Shown here: positions 28,655 to 36,263 of the stretch, piece after piece
Position numbering within the stretch: position 1 is the stretch's first letter
How the letters are laid out: the number at the start of each line of letters is the position of its first letter
Source: a virus
DNA: 36,263 nt
Direction: 5' to 3' (one strand)
IMG/VR virus record: IMGVR_UViG_3300001533_001027
Span: 1-36,263 of that record
Notes under the pieces: generated by a model
Database searches by the model: none
Told to the model about the DNA's origin: nothing
What the model saw: only the letters and a program-made list of their open reading frames with translations
Position numbers and translations under genes: made by a program

Positions 28655-30877
28655 CTATTTTATGTATCGCTTTAACTCAAAGCCGAGGATCGAGCTTATC
28701 TCCTGTGCTGTAAGGTTCTGAACATTCTGACCGTTTATATTTACCGGCGCGCTTATCGTCGTTGTGTTTTGAGATACCGGCGTCTTATTCTCTGACTCTA
28801 CTGGAATTGTCGGAGTTTGAGATAACATCGAAGCCGGAGACAGGCTATTAAGTTTCTGCTGTGTAGATAGCAAGTTCTCGAGACTCTTTGATATTTCTCC
28901 ATATTTACTTATCGTCTCACTCGCCCATTTGTCGGTGTCTTTTATTCTCTTTGCGTTCTCTCCGATCAGAAAACTCGTTATGTCTTCCTCGTATTGTTTC
29001 TGCAAAGTAGATTTATCTTGAAGCAGTTTTATTTCGGTCAAGAAGTTATCGGTCAAGATAACGAGCTTTTGCGCTTGTTGCTCCTCGAACCTGGTAAACT
29101 CGTCGAGAGAAGCCACTCTTTTCTTCTCCTCTATTTCGTCTTCAAGAGATCTTATCTGAAGCAAATCACCGAGACCGGCTTGCTCTGCGTCTATGCCGGC
29201 AGAAGCAAACTTTTCTCTTATAGCGGCAATCCTTTCAGACTGTCTTTCTTCGAAGTCCGCTCGAGCAGATATTATGCCTTCCTGTTCACTTAATTCTTTT
29301 CTTAGCTCCTCTTGTCTGTCCTGCGTAGTCGTAGGCGCCCAAAGCTCCTTATTGATCTCCTTTATTTTATCTTCAGCTCCAACAACAAGATCGGCGAGAC
29401 CGGAGACGGTATCAGATATATTCTCTTTTATATTGTCAGAGAATTTCTTAAATGCGTCGCCAAGTTTAGTGTCGAGTTCGACGCTTGCTTTTTTAGAGGC
29501 ATCAACAATCGAATATATTTTTTCCTGCAAAGCCTCAAGCTCCTTCTTCGCTTCAGCCGTGTCTCCTGCGTCCGGCAAGCTCTCTTTAAGCGCTTCGAAA
29601 GCGTTTGTAAGATCGTCCGCCGCACCTTCAAATGGAGAGGTAAAGTCGGTAGCGTTTATGGCTCTATCTAAATACTTATTAGCGCCATCTACCGTCTGTT
29701 GCAATGTCTTAACTACTCCTTGAGCTGTGTATGAGAGATCCTCAAAGGCATCCTGGCTATCTTTGAAATTGTCTTTGATTATTTTCTTGAAACTTCCAAG
29801 CGCCCCAGAAATATCACCTTTGAATAATTTTACTACTCCCTCTCCGAGATTAGATAAGTTCTCTTTTATATTAGAAATAGAATTAAATGCGTCTTTGTGT
29901 AAGAGGACAAAAGCCTTGCTCAATTTATATAGGATCATAATAAAACCGGTTATCACCTCAACCGATGCCTTTATTACATTTCCCATCCAAATAAAAGTAT
30001 TGATAACTCGATATATCGTTTCGGATATTTCAGTCCATCTTTGAGCCATCTCCTCTGTGGACAAGTTCTGAAGATCGACGAGACCAAGCACGCTCTCCAT
30101 TGCCGGAAGCATTGCTCTCCCGAGATTATTCTTTAAGTTAGTCGCGGCAACCGTAACCTGTTGAATTCGCTCCGCATAAGTGAGAGTCAATTCTCCGGCT
30201 TGCTCAACCTCTGCCATACCGTCTCGAAGAACAGCAAATTTTAGAGCTTCCTTCTGCTCGTTGAGAGTAAGTTCTTTTGCCGTCTTTCCAAGAGAAGCGG
30301 CATATTTTTGTTGCGCGGCTTCCTGTTTTATTATGATACCGAGGTTGTCCAAGATCATCGGCGAAGCACGCCCGATACCGGTAACGATGTCATTGAACGC
30401 TTGCGTTGTGCTAAGACCCATATCTCTCGCCTTCAGCCTCGCGATCTGCATAAGCTGACTGAATTCGTCTGTGTTTTTGGCTACTCCAAGAGTCATTGCT
30501 CTGTTAGCGGATAATATAAGATCGCTGTCGGCTATCGTTCCAACAGAAAGTTCCCTCATCTTATTGAGGACCTCGTTACTGCTCATTCCGGCTGTGGCAG
30601 TGAGTCTATTGAATGATTGCGATAAACTATCAAACTCTGCACCGGCTTTCGCAATATCGACAATGCCCTTGACGATAGCGCCAGTTATGAAAGCCTTTAT
30701 TCCGGTAGCTAAAGAACTAAAACTCTTTGACATATTACCGGCGGAATTCGTTGACTTCTCCATACTGCTCTGAAGTTTCGTTATTTCAGCCTGTGACTTT
30801 TTCAGCTCCGTTTTTAGATTTTCCATATCGCCGGAGATCTTATAGACCAACTCTCCAACGGTGAGTTTGTTTGCCAT
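28655..30877 (-). CDS. Tape measure protein
   Basis: A 740-residue protein, largely helical. The coiled N-terminus (NLKTELKKSQAEITKLQSSM) is followed by a TP901-type core (SLSQSFNRLTATAGMSSNEV, then FNDIVTGIGRASPMILDN), hydrophobic spans near 300-330 (VEVITGFIMILYKLSKAFVL), and a long coiled coil to residue 680. It fixes tail length; about 740 residues predict a tail near 110 nm at 1.5 Angstrom per residue. It starts in TAATG with the chaperone gene. Confidence 0.9.
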   Translation of the reverse strand: MANKLTVGELVYKISGDMENLKTELKKSQAEITKLQSSMEKSTNSAGNMSKSFSSLATGIKAFITGAIVKGIVDIAKAGAEFDSLSQSFNRLTATAGMSSNEVLNKMRELSVGTIADSDLILSANRAMTLGVAKNTDEFSQLMQIARLKARDMGLSTTQAFNDIVTGIGRASPMILDNLGIIIKQEAAQQKYAASLGKTAKELTLNEQKEALKFAVLRDGMAEVEQAGELTLTYAERIQQVTVAATNLKNNLGRAMLPAMESVLGLVDLQNLSTEEMAQRWTEISETIYRVINTFIWMGNVIKASVEVITGFIMILYKLSKAFVLLHKDAFNSISNIKENLSNLGEGVVKLFKGDISGALGSFKKIIKDNFKDSQDAFEDLSYTAQGVVKTLQQTVDGANKYLDRAINATDFTSPFEGAADDLTNAFEALKESLPDAGDTAEAKKELEALQEKIYSIVDASKKASVELDTKLGDAFKKFSDNIKENISDTVSGLADLVVGAEDKIKEINKELWAPTTTQDRQEELRKELSEQEGIISARADFEERQSERIAAIREKFASAGIDAEQAGLGDLLQIRSLEDEIEEKKRVASLDEFTRFEEQQAQKLVILTDNFLTEIKLLQDKSTLQKQYEEDITSFLIGENAKRIKDTDKWASETISKYGEISKSLENLLSTQQKLNSLSPASMLSQTPTIPVESENKTPVSQNTTTISAPVNINGQNVQNLTAQEISSILGFELKRYIK

Positions 30878-31545
30878 TATTTCTTTTTAGGTTTATTCAT
30901 CCCAGATATTGCTTTTAGCATCTGGCTACGAAGCGATGAGACCGTATCGCTCGAGCTTTGCTTAGGAGTAACCAATTTAGCTCTGACATTATTATAACTC
31001 CCTTTCTTTAATTCTCCTCGTTCTTCAAGCGTAAATATAAGCTCCGTATAAAAATCGTGAAGCTCATCTATATATAATTTTCGTAGATCCAATAATGAAA
31101 ATCCGAACACGACCATAAAGGACAACATTCGGCGGAGATCTCTTAACTCCTTACTTGCGTTTAATTTTTTTTTTGCCCCCTCTTTCGAGTTGGCTTCTTC
31201 TTTTAATTCTTTGATTACCAGATGTCTATACTTTGTAAAGAAGCCGAGGATCTCCATAGCGTCGTTGAGAGTTACGATCTTCTTTAATTTCTTTGCTGTC
31301 ATATCCGGCTGATAATGCTGGAACATTACCTCGAGCTGGGCAAACAAAAGCCCAGCGTGTTTTTCACGCTGGACTTTTCCTCCCTCAATTACTTCTTCTT
31401 CTTCAAGAGCCTCGGTCTCCTCTCTGATCTCAAGGACGCGCTCAACTTCTTCCACAGTAAACTCTGCCGGCAACTTATATTCTTTTCCGTCACCGAGCTT
31501 TAATGTGGAGTATTTTCGCTCCTTAAAAAGATCGAGATGAGGCAT
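30877..31545 (-). CDS. Tail assembly chaperone-like protein with internal A10 run
   Basis: A 222-residue protein placed between major tail and tape measure genes, as are G/GT chaperones. The N-terminal domain reads LGDGKEYKLPAEFTVEEVER, with a helical middle and a C-terminal LSFMVVFGFSLLDLRKL. Codons 124-127 hold ten consecutive A bases (31165-31174), and a -1 slip would give a 131-residue product ending IKRK. Thus the long form is in frame and the short one would come from slippage. Role by position; no family motif proved. Confidence 0.68.
   Translation of the reverse strand: MPHLDLFKERKYSTLKLGDGKEYKLPAEFTVEEVERVLEIREETEALEEEEVIEGGKVQREKHAGLLFAQLEVMFQHYQPDMTAKKLKKIVTLNDAMEILGFFTKYRHLVIKELKEEANSKEGAKKKLNASKELRDLRRMLSFMVVFGFSLLDLRKLYIDELHDFYTELIFTLEERGELKKGSYNNVRAKLVTPKQSSSDTVSSLRSQMLKAISGMNKPKKK
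31165..31174 (-). other. A10 slippery tract
   Basis: The minus strand reads GC then ten A then TTAAAC, in the chaperone frame GCA AAA AAA AAA TTA. Ribosome or polymerase slippage by -1 leads to a stop four codons later; loss of one A leads to a stop within two codons. Confidence 0.55.
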
Positions 31546-32321
31546 TAGGCGTTCTGCTCGTCAACGAACTCAACGACCTTGCCCTGGAAGTCTATCGGAA
31601 GAACAGCTACATCAGCTTCTTCGTCTGTGGCAAAGTCAATCGAGATAGGAGCAAAGTTAGTGCCTTCCTCGAGGTCAACGCGGAATTCCTTATCATTCTC
31701 GTCCGTGTTTACGATACGCATACACTTCAGCGTTTTCGTTCCGCTATCGTTGAAGGTCAACTTCTTCGATGCGTTAGGAGTGTAGTCGTAATTAATGGAG
31801 ATGTTTTGGTCTTCAGTGGTGACTCCGCCAGATCCGGTATTATGAACGACAATACCATAGACGCCATTGGCTTCTATGATGTGATAGTCAACATCAACGA
31901 CGAGGAGACCATCAGTAGTGCCAGTGACGCTATTAACATCAATGGCAGATTTATCTCCGTTCTGATGGGCGATAGCGATGAACTGTTCGAAAGACCAGCC
32001 GCCATCTACGACTAATTGAACTGCACCGCTCACAATCTCGGCGGCAACAGCAGAGAGATTTACCATTCCATCGTCGAGAGCGGCGATACTGGTAAGGTTG
32101 ATCTCGCAAAGATCAAAGGTGAGTTGGAAGCGCTGACCTCTTACGAACTTCCTCAAAGGATCAGTGTTATCAAACTCTATGCTCTGATTTTCGGCAAGAG
32201 CATTAATGACCGGATTTCGGAGCGCCCCGATGTCAACGAGGTTGTCAAAGTCTTCTCCGATAAGAACGCGAACAGATCCTTGTCTAATTGAGGACTGTTC
32301 CTGAATATCTGTCTGTGGCAT
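31545..32321 (-). CDS. Major tail protein
   Basis: A 258-residue beta-rich protein (SVRVLIGEDFDNLVDIGALR, then RGQRFQLTFDLCEINLTSIA, and EFRVDLEEGTNFAPISIDF). It lies directly upstream of the chaperone and tape measure genes (TAATG coupling) and matches tube-forming proteins in size and order. No immunoglobulin-like add-on is seen. Hexameric rings of it would form the tail tube. Confidence 0.78.
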   Translation of the reverse strand: MPQTDIQEQSSIRQGSVRVLIGEDFDNLVDIGALRNPVINALAENQSIEFDNTDPLRKFVRGQRFQLTFDLCEINLTSIAALDDGMVNLSAVAAEIVSGAVQLVVDGGWSFEQFIAIAHQNGDKSAIDVNSVTGTTDGLLVVDVDYHIIEANGVYGIVVHNTGSGGVTTEDQNISINYDYTPNASKKLTFNDSGTKTLKCMRIVNTDENDKEFRVDLEEGTNFAPISIDFATDEEADVAVLPIDFQGKVVEFVDEQNA

Positions 32322-32351
32322 AAATTTTTTTGGTTGTTTTTTTACTTATGT

Positions 32352-32368
32352 AAGGCGCGACCCGCCTT
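32352..32368 (-). other. Short hairpin upstream of the major tail gene
   Basis: Arms 32352-32357 and 32363-32368 (AAGGCG/CGCCTT) with a 5-base loop. The minus strand continues with A-rich sequence into the major tail gene start, so it is not a terminator in that sense. TGTATTAT about 20 bases upstream of the stem could be a promoter. It may stabilise the abundant tail mRNA. Confidence 0.4.
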
Positions 32369-32389
32369 ATTTGAATAATACACTATTCG

Positions 32390-32587
32390 CTATCTAACTT
32401 TAACTCGGAATAACCCTTTGTCGGCGGCGATAGCCTTTTTCGCCTCATCTTTTTTGAGAGTGATGATCTCTCCGACCACGATGTTCTTTCCTCTGAACTC
32501 GCTATCTTTTAGCGCTTCGAGCGTTACCTCCTCATCAAGAGTCGTGTTGAGGTTCGTATCTATGCGTCTGTTTTTTATTATTGGCAT
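32390..32587 (-). CDS. Small structural-region protein, 65 residues
   Basis: MPIIKNRRIDTNLNTTL is followed by FRGKNIVVGEIITLKKDEAK, a small beta-strand-rich protein. TAAAAT lies 6 bases before the ATG. It sits between tail completion and major tail genes. Similar tiny proteins occur at this place in siphoviruses, with unknown role. Confidence 0.6.
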   Translation of the reverse strand: MPIIKNRRIDTNLNTTLDEEVTLEALKDSEFRGKNIVVGEIITLKKDEAKKAIAADKGLFRVKVR

Positions 32588-32593
32588 TGTATT

Positions 32594-32599
32594 ATTTTA
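32594..32599 (-). promoter_or_regulatory. -10-like hexamer TAAAAT before the 65-residue gene
   Basis: The hexamer is 6 bases from ATG 32587, the same geometry as the other leaderless-type starts. It could initiate transcription of the tail-tube genes. Confidence 0.35.
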
Positions 32600-32992
32600 G
32601 CTTCCGACCTTGAAATTGTAAGTGGCTTCTCTCTGGTATATCTTTTCGTCAAAATCAAAGCCGAGATCGCTCTCGCTTTGCCTTATAGAGAAGACGACAC
32701 TTATACCTCCGCTCGATCTAATACCATTGCCGTTAAACAGATCTGATAGCGCATTGCCTATGGCGACTGTATCAGAGTGCTTCTTAGCGAAGATAGAAAA
32801 TTGAACGCTTTGAATAAGGATCACCGGAAAGGCATCGTTGCTTGATATGACAGAAAAGGCGATTGCTTTATCAAAGACAACTCCCGCCGGTATTACACTC
32901 GGATAAATATGATATTTATCTCCTCCGGCAGAAAGAAGCGCTTGTAGCGTCACATCTTCAGTTATTAAATTAAAAACATATTGCTCTATCAT
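32597..32992 (-). CDS. Tail terminator / completion protein
   Basis: A 131-residue protein (MIEQYVFNLITEDVTLQALL, then YPSVIPAGVVFDKAIAFSVI, and VQFSIFAKKHSDTVAIGNAL) with the alpha/beta pattern of DUF3168/gp17-like tail terminators, which cap the tail tube. ATGA overlap with the HK97 gp10-like gene. Position between gp10-like and tail tube genes supports it. Confidence 0.75.
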   Translation of the reverse strand: MIEQYVFNLITEDVTLQALLSAGGDKYHIYPSVIPAGVVFDKAIAFSVISSNDAFPVILIQSVQFSIFAKKHSDTVAIGNALSDLFNGNGIRSSGGISVVFSIRQSESDLGFDFDEKIYQREATYNFKVGS

Positions 32993-33405
32993 TTGAATTT
33001 TGAGATCTCTGCTTTGGCTTCGTCAGCGAATATCTGTTTTATTCCTTTTTCACTCTTTCCTACTCCTTTTCTAAACATCGCGCGCGGCGCCATATATCTC
33101 GTTCCATATTCTACATAGACGGCGTATGAGACTTCCTTTCGGCTGACTGTTTTCTTTTTCTTCGATCCTTTGCTCGTTATTTTAGTTATCTCTGAAATTG
33201 GATTTGTAAAAACTTCACCAGAGAATTGACCGGTCATATTAGAGGAGATAGACCTCCTAAGATAACCGTGCTTGACCGGAGTCTCGATCTTTACATTCCT
33301 CTCCATAAGTTTAGCGCTTTTACCAACAGCTTTGGTAACGAACTTAGCGGCGTCTCCTTCGAATTCCGGTGTCCTATTATTAAAAATGACAGTGGCTTTA
33401 AGCAT
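32989..33405 (-). CDS. HK97 gp10-like head-tail connector/tail completion protein
   Basis: A 138-residue protein with TPVKHGYLRRSIS near residue 52 and YAVYVEYGTRYMAPRAMFRKG near 95-115, the family signatures. It joins the head neck to the tail. Basic KGSKKKKTVSRK links the two. Overlaps the upstream head-closure gene by 8 bases. Confidence 0.87.
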   Translation of the reverse strand: MLKATVIFNNRTPEFEGDAAKFVTKAVGKSAKLMERNVKIETPVKHGYLRRSISSNMTGQFSGEVFTNPISEITKITSKGSKKKKTVSRKEVSYAVYVEYGTRYMAPRAMFRKGVGKSEKGIKQIFADEAKAEISKFK

Positions 33406-33730
33406 TGTCTGTTTTACGCGCTCTGACGACTATGTGATGAATACCAGTATTGTCAGAGGCATTGTTGACTTTTATAACATCAAAATTCTCTCCTTCGAAA
33501 ACTATCCTATTCCCACGCACTATCTCAACATCAGGCTGAAAGCTAAAAAGATCATTGTCGGTATTTACGCGCATAATCCCATCAGCGATGGATACATTAT
33601 CGTCCGTAGTGTGCCGGCAGGGGACATCTATCGCAATGTCCTCCCAGGTATTAACTTGCTCATATCCCTCCGTAGAAGCGGACTTATCTTGAATAGTGCA
33701 AGTGTGGATGAGTAACCTTCTCGGAAGCAT
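33398..33730 (-). CDS. Head closure protein (head-tail joining)
   Basis: A 110-residue protein: MLPRRLLIHTCTIQDKSAST, WEDIAIDVPCRHT and GNRIVFEGENFDVIKVNN. This matches SPP1 gp16-type head-tail joining proteins in size and strand order. It starts in TAATG with the adaptor gene. It would close the portal channel after packaging. Confidence 0.8.
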   Translation of the reverse strand: MLPRRLLIHTCTIQDKSASTEGYEQVNTWEDIAIDVPCRHTTDDNVSIADGIMRVNTDNDLFSFQPDVEIVRGNRIVFEGENFDVIKVNNASDNTGIHHIVVRARKTDNA

Positions 33731-34302
33731 TAGATAGATATTCTGTGATAGCCGGCGATGATCTTCTTCGCTTCTTCAAAGTCGGTTATCTGTTTGTCGC
33801 TCTTATAGGACACGGTGTAATTGTCTATCGTCTCTGAAGACTTATTACCGTCAGTCTTATAATTCGCGTTGATGATGCCGGCGACCAGGACAGTTGCCGC
33901 AAACTCAATGTCTGCTGGGACTGCGGTGCTATATCCCCATTTTCCGGTAACAATGACATTTTGTATTCCCTTCGTGAACCTATTGCCATCGGCTAAAACC
34001 AACCGACTTGTATATGGCTTATTTCTGGGATATTTATAATAAGTTGTCGGCGCTGTTCCATCAATCGTTACAGATGTTATTGAGGCGCAGTCGTCTATGA
34101 TTATAAGATCCGTTCCGTCTCCGTCGTAGTAACGAGCAGAGTCAACAGAGTCAGCCTTAAAGCTCCTGCCGGTAGTGCGATCTATATACGCTTCGATCTT
34201 CGCTATCCAGTCACTTATTTGAGTGGCAAATGACGCGTCTATCGTTATTAAAAGATAATTCTCTAATTGCTCTTTGGTTGTGTATCCTTTTGGAGTTCTC
34301 AT
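33730..34302 (-). CDS. Head-tail adaptor (gp6-like connector)
   Basis: A 190-residue protein: LLITIDASFATQISDWIAKI, EAYIDRTTGRSF, then YYDGDGTDLIIIDDCASI and TGKWGYSTAVPADIEFAATV. It is typical of gp6/gp15-like connectors attached below the portal. TATAAT is 5 bases upstream of the ATG. It begins the connector-tail operon. Confidence 0.85.
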   Translation of the reverse strand: MRTPKGYTTKEQLENYLLITIDASFATQISDWIAKIEAYIDRTTGRSFKADSVDSARYYDGDGTDLIIIDDCASITSVTIDGTAPTTYYKYPRNKPYTSRLVLADGNRFTKGIQNVIVTGKWGYSTAVPADIEFAATVLVAGIINANYKTDGNKSSETIDNYTVSYKSDKQITDFEEAKKIIAGYHRISI

Positions 34303-34307
34303 AATTG

Positions 34308-34313
34308 ATTATA
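34308..34313 (-). promoter_or_regulatory. -10-like hexamer before the head-tail adaptor
   Basis: TATAAT, 5 bases from ATG 34302, directly after the fibre gene stop. No -35 box is visible; closest of all to its start codon. Confidence 0.45.
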
Positions 34314-34318
34314 TGGAT

Positions 34319-36184
34319 TTACTTTTTATTATACACCGACTTGCCTTCATACGGCGATATTCCTTTCGAATATGGGAAGAAGCGTTGTCGTAAGATGGTT
34401 ATAACTTCCTCTGAAACACCGGAGTCATTTATCGCTATCGATGCGAGTATCTCCGCCGCTTCCGATGAATGAGCGTTATCCGAGACTGAAAGACCGGCAA
34501 GGATCTGCGCGGCTTCGGTTGATATTCCCGAGTCGGATAAAATTGTCCTGACATTCAAACCAACCGAGTCCGATCCCGAACCACTATCAATGGCGATCAG
34601 CTTAAATATCAAGTTTACGGCATCAGAACCTATGCCAGCGTCCGAGGCAGATAACTTCCCTAAAATTGTCAGTATTTCAGCCCCAATCGCACTATCAGAG
34701 GCAATTACCCTCACAAATACATTAAGGGCTTCAGAGCCTAATCCTGCCTCATTAATAGCCGTCTTAACGCCTATATCTACTCCTTCACTACCTTCTCCGG
34801 TATCAGATACCGATAATCCGGCTAAAACTCTTATAGCTTCGGCGGAAGTGCCACTGTCTTGAAGCGAGAGTATCGCCAGGATAGCTATTGCCGAAGATCC
34901 TTGCCCGCTATCGTTTGTTGCTACTCGAGCGAGTATTGAGATTATTTCCTGACTGGTTCCGTTATCGTTTGCTGATATGTTCGCTAAGACCTGTATCGCT
35001 TCTGAAGAAGACGCGCTGTCTGATAAAGCCATTGAGACGATTATCGAAAGAGCCTCGCTCGATGAGGCAGAGTCGGCTAAAGAGATCTTTGCGAGAATAA
35101 CTAAGGCATCATTTCCGAGTCCACTATCTGAAGCAACTATGCTCGCTAATATATTTGCCGCATCACTTCCTGATCCGGTATCAGATATTGATAGCAGTGC
35201 CAGAATAGCAACAGCATCTGAAGCAGTCGCAGAGTCCGCTAAGGCTATCTTCGCCAGGATGCTTATTAATTCTGTTCCGACACCGGCGTCTAACTTATAC
35301 ACAGATGCAACTATTGACGCGATGTCGGCTCCACTCCCTGCATCTTGAATGGCTATGTTTGCAAGGACGGTAGCTACATCAGATCCTTCTCCGGTGTCCT
35401 GCGTCATTATCCTTGCAAGGATACTTTCTTTATCACTTCCTGCCCCCGAGTCCTGTGCGACTATGTTTGCCAAAACACTCGCTACATCGCTTCCAGTGCC
35501 GGCATCGCTTTGCTGGTTACTCGCATATATTTCTATCTGCTCCGAGGAAAATCCGGCATCAGATAAAAACATCTTTGATATTTTTGCCAGGCTATCAGAT
35601 CCGGTTCCGCTATCATCATTGGCTACCGACGCAAGTATTGAAATTACATCTTCGCCTTCTCCTGCGTCACCAACATCAACAGGAGTGATTTCAATAACCG
35701 GTCTTAGTTCTACCGCCACGATTGCTCTGTAAGCAGAACTTGCAGATTGCCAGCCAGTCGTGACGCTTCCAGTTGATCCTGCTATTTTATAACCTCCCGC
35801 ATTTGCAGAGTTATAGAATATCCGCCTCCTAAAATCAAAAGTTTCTGTTTCAGAATAAGAAGCGGTTTGATTTTCATATACTTCGCAAGACTGACCTGAC
35901 ACCAGTAGAGAGGCGGCATTTTGAATAGTTACATTTACCGATTTAGATGTTGCGGTTGTCCCAGTAGCATAATTTGAGCCACCTACCGGAGTTGTCTGGT
36001 CAACATTATAGAAATCTAAAGCACACGCTCTCACACCGAAGTTAGAGTTTCCGGTTGTATAAACAACAACAGCGTGACTACCACTGGCGGGATTTTTCAG
36101 TCCCCATACACTTATCCCTGCGTGATCTGATGGATATGTATATTGCAACATAGCCATCTCAACTCCGTTATAAGTAATATGGTC
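34319..36184 (-). CDS. Tail fibre / repeat protein, C-terminal part (joins 141..1)
   Basis: The open frame extends to 36184, upstream of the first Met (36157), with DHITYNGVEMAML completing the beta-sandwich begun at 141..1. About 160 residues of this domain (ISVWGLKNPASGSHAVVVYT, ALDFYNVDQTTPVGG) precede 24 tandem 18-residue repeats of type DSGxGSDAxxILAxIxxS, and a 17-residue tail. The domain resembles jelly-roll modules of phage surface proteins. The repeat likely forms a stiff beta or helical rod. At 36185 the frame hits TAG because the terminal repeat is joined out of register. A tail fibre or head fibre role is inferred. Confidence 0.75.
   Translation of the reverse strand, partial: DHITYNGVEMAMLQYTYPSDHAGISVWGLKNPASGSHAVVVYTTGNSNFGVRACALDFYNVDQTTPVGGSNYATGTTATSKSVNVTIQNAASLLVSGQSCEVYENQTASYSETETFDFRRRIFYNSANAGGYKIAGSTGSVTTGWQSASSAYRAIVAVELRPVIEITPVDVGDAGEGEDVISILASVANDDSGTGSDSLAKISKMFLSDAGFSSEQIEIYASNQQSDAGTGSDVASVLANIVAQDSGAGSDKESILARIMTQDTGEGSDVATVLANIAIQDAGSGADIASIVASVYKLDAGVGTELISILAKIALADSATASDAVAILALLSISDTGSGSDAANILASIVASDSGLGNDALVILAKISLADSASSSEALSIIVSMALSDSASSSEAIQVLANISANDNGTSQEIISILARVATNDSGQGSSAIAILAILSLQDSGTSAEAIRVLAGLSVSDTGEGSEGVDIGVKTAINEAGLGSEALNVFVRVIASDSAIGAEILTILGKLSASDAGIGSDAVNLIFKLIAIDSGSGSDSVGLNVRTILSDSGISTEAAQILAGLSVSDNAHSSEAAEILASIAINDSGVSEEVITILRQRFFPYSKGISPYEGKSVYNKK
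34373..35668 (-). repeat. 24 tandem 54-bp (18-residue) repeats
   Basis: Each unit begins with Asp or Glu, then small residues, Gly/Ser and an acidic residue, then a hydrophobic ILA-I pattern. The period is exactly 18 residues with no insertions over 432 residues. DNA copies are diverged, so the array is old or under selection, not a recent expansion. Confidence 0.85.
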
Positions 36185-36263
36185 CTATCGCAACAAACAC
36201 AAGTAAATATCTATCGTTATTAGCGTTTACGCTATGGTTCCAGGTGAAAGATGGATACGGACG
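36184..36263. repeat. 80-bp direct repeat, copy 2 (window-end overlap)
   Basis: Identical to bases 17-96. The fibre reading frame breaks exactly at its left edge (36184/36185), which marks this as a joining artefact or a deletion of a few tens of bases relative to copy 1. Confidence 0.85.

Noticed and set aside
34373-35668. CRISPR-like repeat array
   Set aside because: The periodicity is a continuous 54-bp coding repeat without spacers and encodes protein repeats in frame.
442-35732. Many plus-strand open frames antisense to the minus-strand genes
   Set aside because: They lack recognisable domains, lie opposite well-supported genes and follow codon-phase shadows. No plus-strand operon structure or promoter supports them.
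17-36263. Biological 80-bp direct terminal repeats
   Set aside because: Copy 1 starts at base 17, not base 1, both copies lie inside one gene's coding sequence, and the reading frame breaks at the copy-2 edge.

Overview
The window looks like one essentially complete genome of a tailed phage with a long non-contractile tail (siphovirus). It has an HK97-type head, a tape measure protein and no sheath gene. Every gene I can support lies on the minus strand, so the map is read from high to low coordinates. The last 80 bases (36184-36263) repeat bases 17-96, and one tail-fibre gene runs off both ends of the window. The molecule is therefore best read as a circular map of about 36.2 kb opened inside that gene. 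I see no integrase, excisionase, phage repressor, DNA polymerase, tRNA or CRISPR array. The phage looks virulent and dependent on host replication enzymes.

Layout in the direction of transcription. (1) 34302-30877: head-tail connectors, tail completion proteins, major tail protein, tail assembly chaperone. (2) 30877-23340: tape measure, distal tail protein with an apparent inserted carbohydrate-binding domain, baseplate hub, and an 881-residue fibre with a glycine-rich tip. (3) 23338-21360: two tiny ORFs, a terminator, then a lysis cassette with an XhlA-like protein, a papain-like cysteine peptidase and a holin. (4) 21250-14942: a sigma70-like early promoter, small early genes, recombination genes (ERF annealing protein, YqaJ exonuclease), a replication initiator with an internal iteron cluster, a DnaC-like ATPase and a NinG-like nuclease. 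(5) 14908-11588: small genes around a protein whose C-terminus looks like the variable region of a diversity-generating retroelement, two 2-TM paralogues and a 330-base region that may be a structured RNA. (6) 13208-8445, overlapping the previous block: a surface-sugar cassette with four glycosyltransferase-like proteins, an FkbM methyltransferase and a nucleotidyltransferase. (7) 8097-202: small and large terminase, membrane-anchored lytic transglycosylase, portal-MuF fusion, prohead protease, major capsid protein and small head genes. The map then continues into the fibre gene (141 to 1, then 36184 to 34319), which carries 24 copies of an 18-residue repeat.

Expression signals are unusual. 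At least ten starts have a -10-like hexamer only 5-8 bases upstream of the start codon, often as TGn-TATAAT. Good Shine-Dalgarno motifs are rare, and many neighbouring genes are joined by TAATG or ATGA overlaps. This suggests leaderless mRNAs plus stop-start coupling inside operons. The host cannot be fixed from the sequence. An uncultured bacterium with weak Shine-Dalgarno use fits, possibly Patescibacteria-like given the variable protein, but this is a low-confidence inference. UGA is used as a stop, so the standard bacterial code applies.

Candidate regulatory devices include an attenuator-like pair of mutually exclusive stems (17253-17310), an inverted repeat lying between -35 and -10 (14881-14908), helical-phase direct repeats in the early promoter (21219-21247), and a 10-bp tandem repeat in place of a -35 box (6100-6128).
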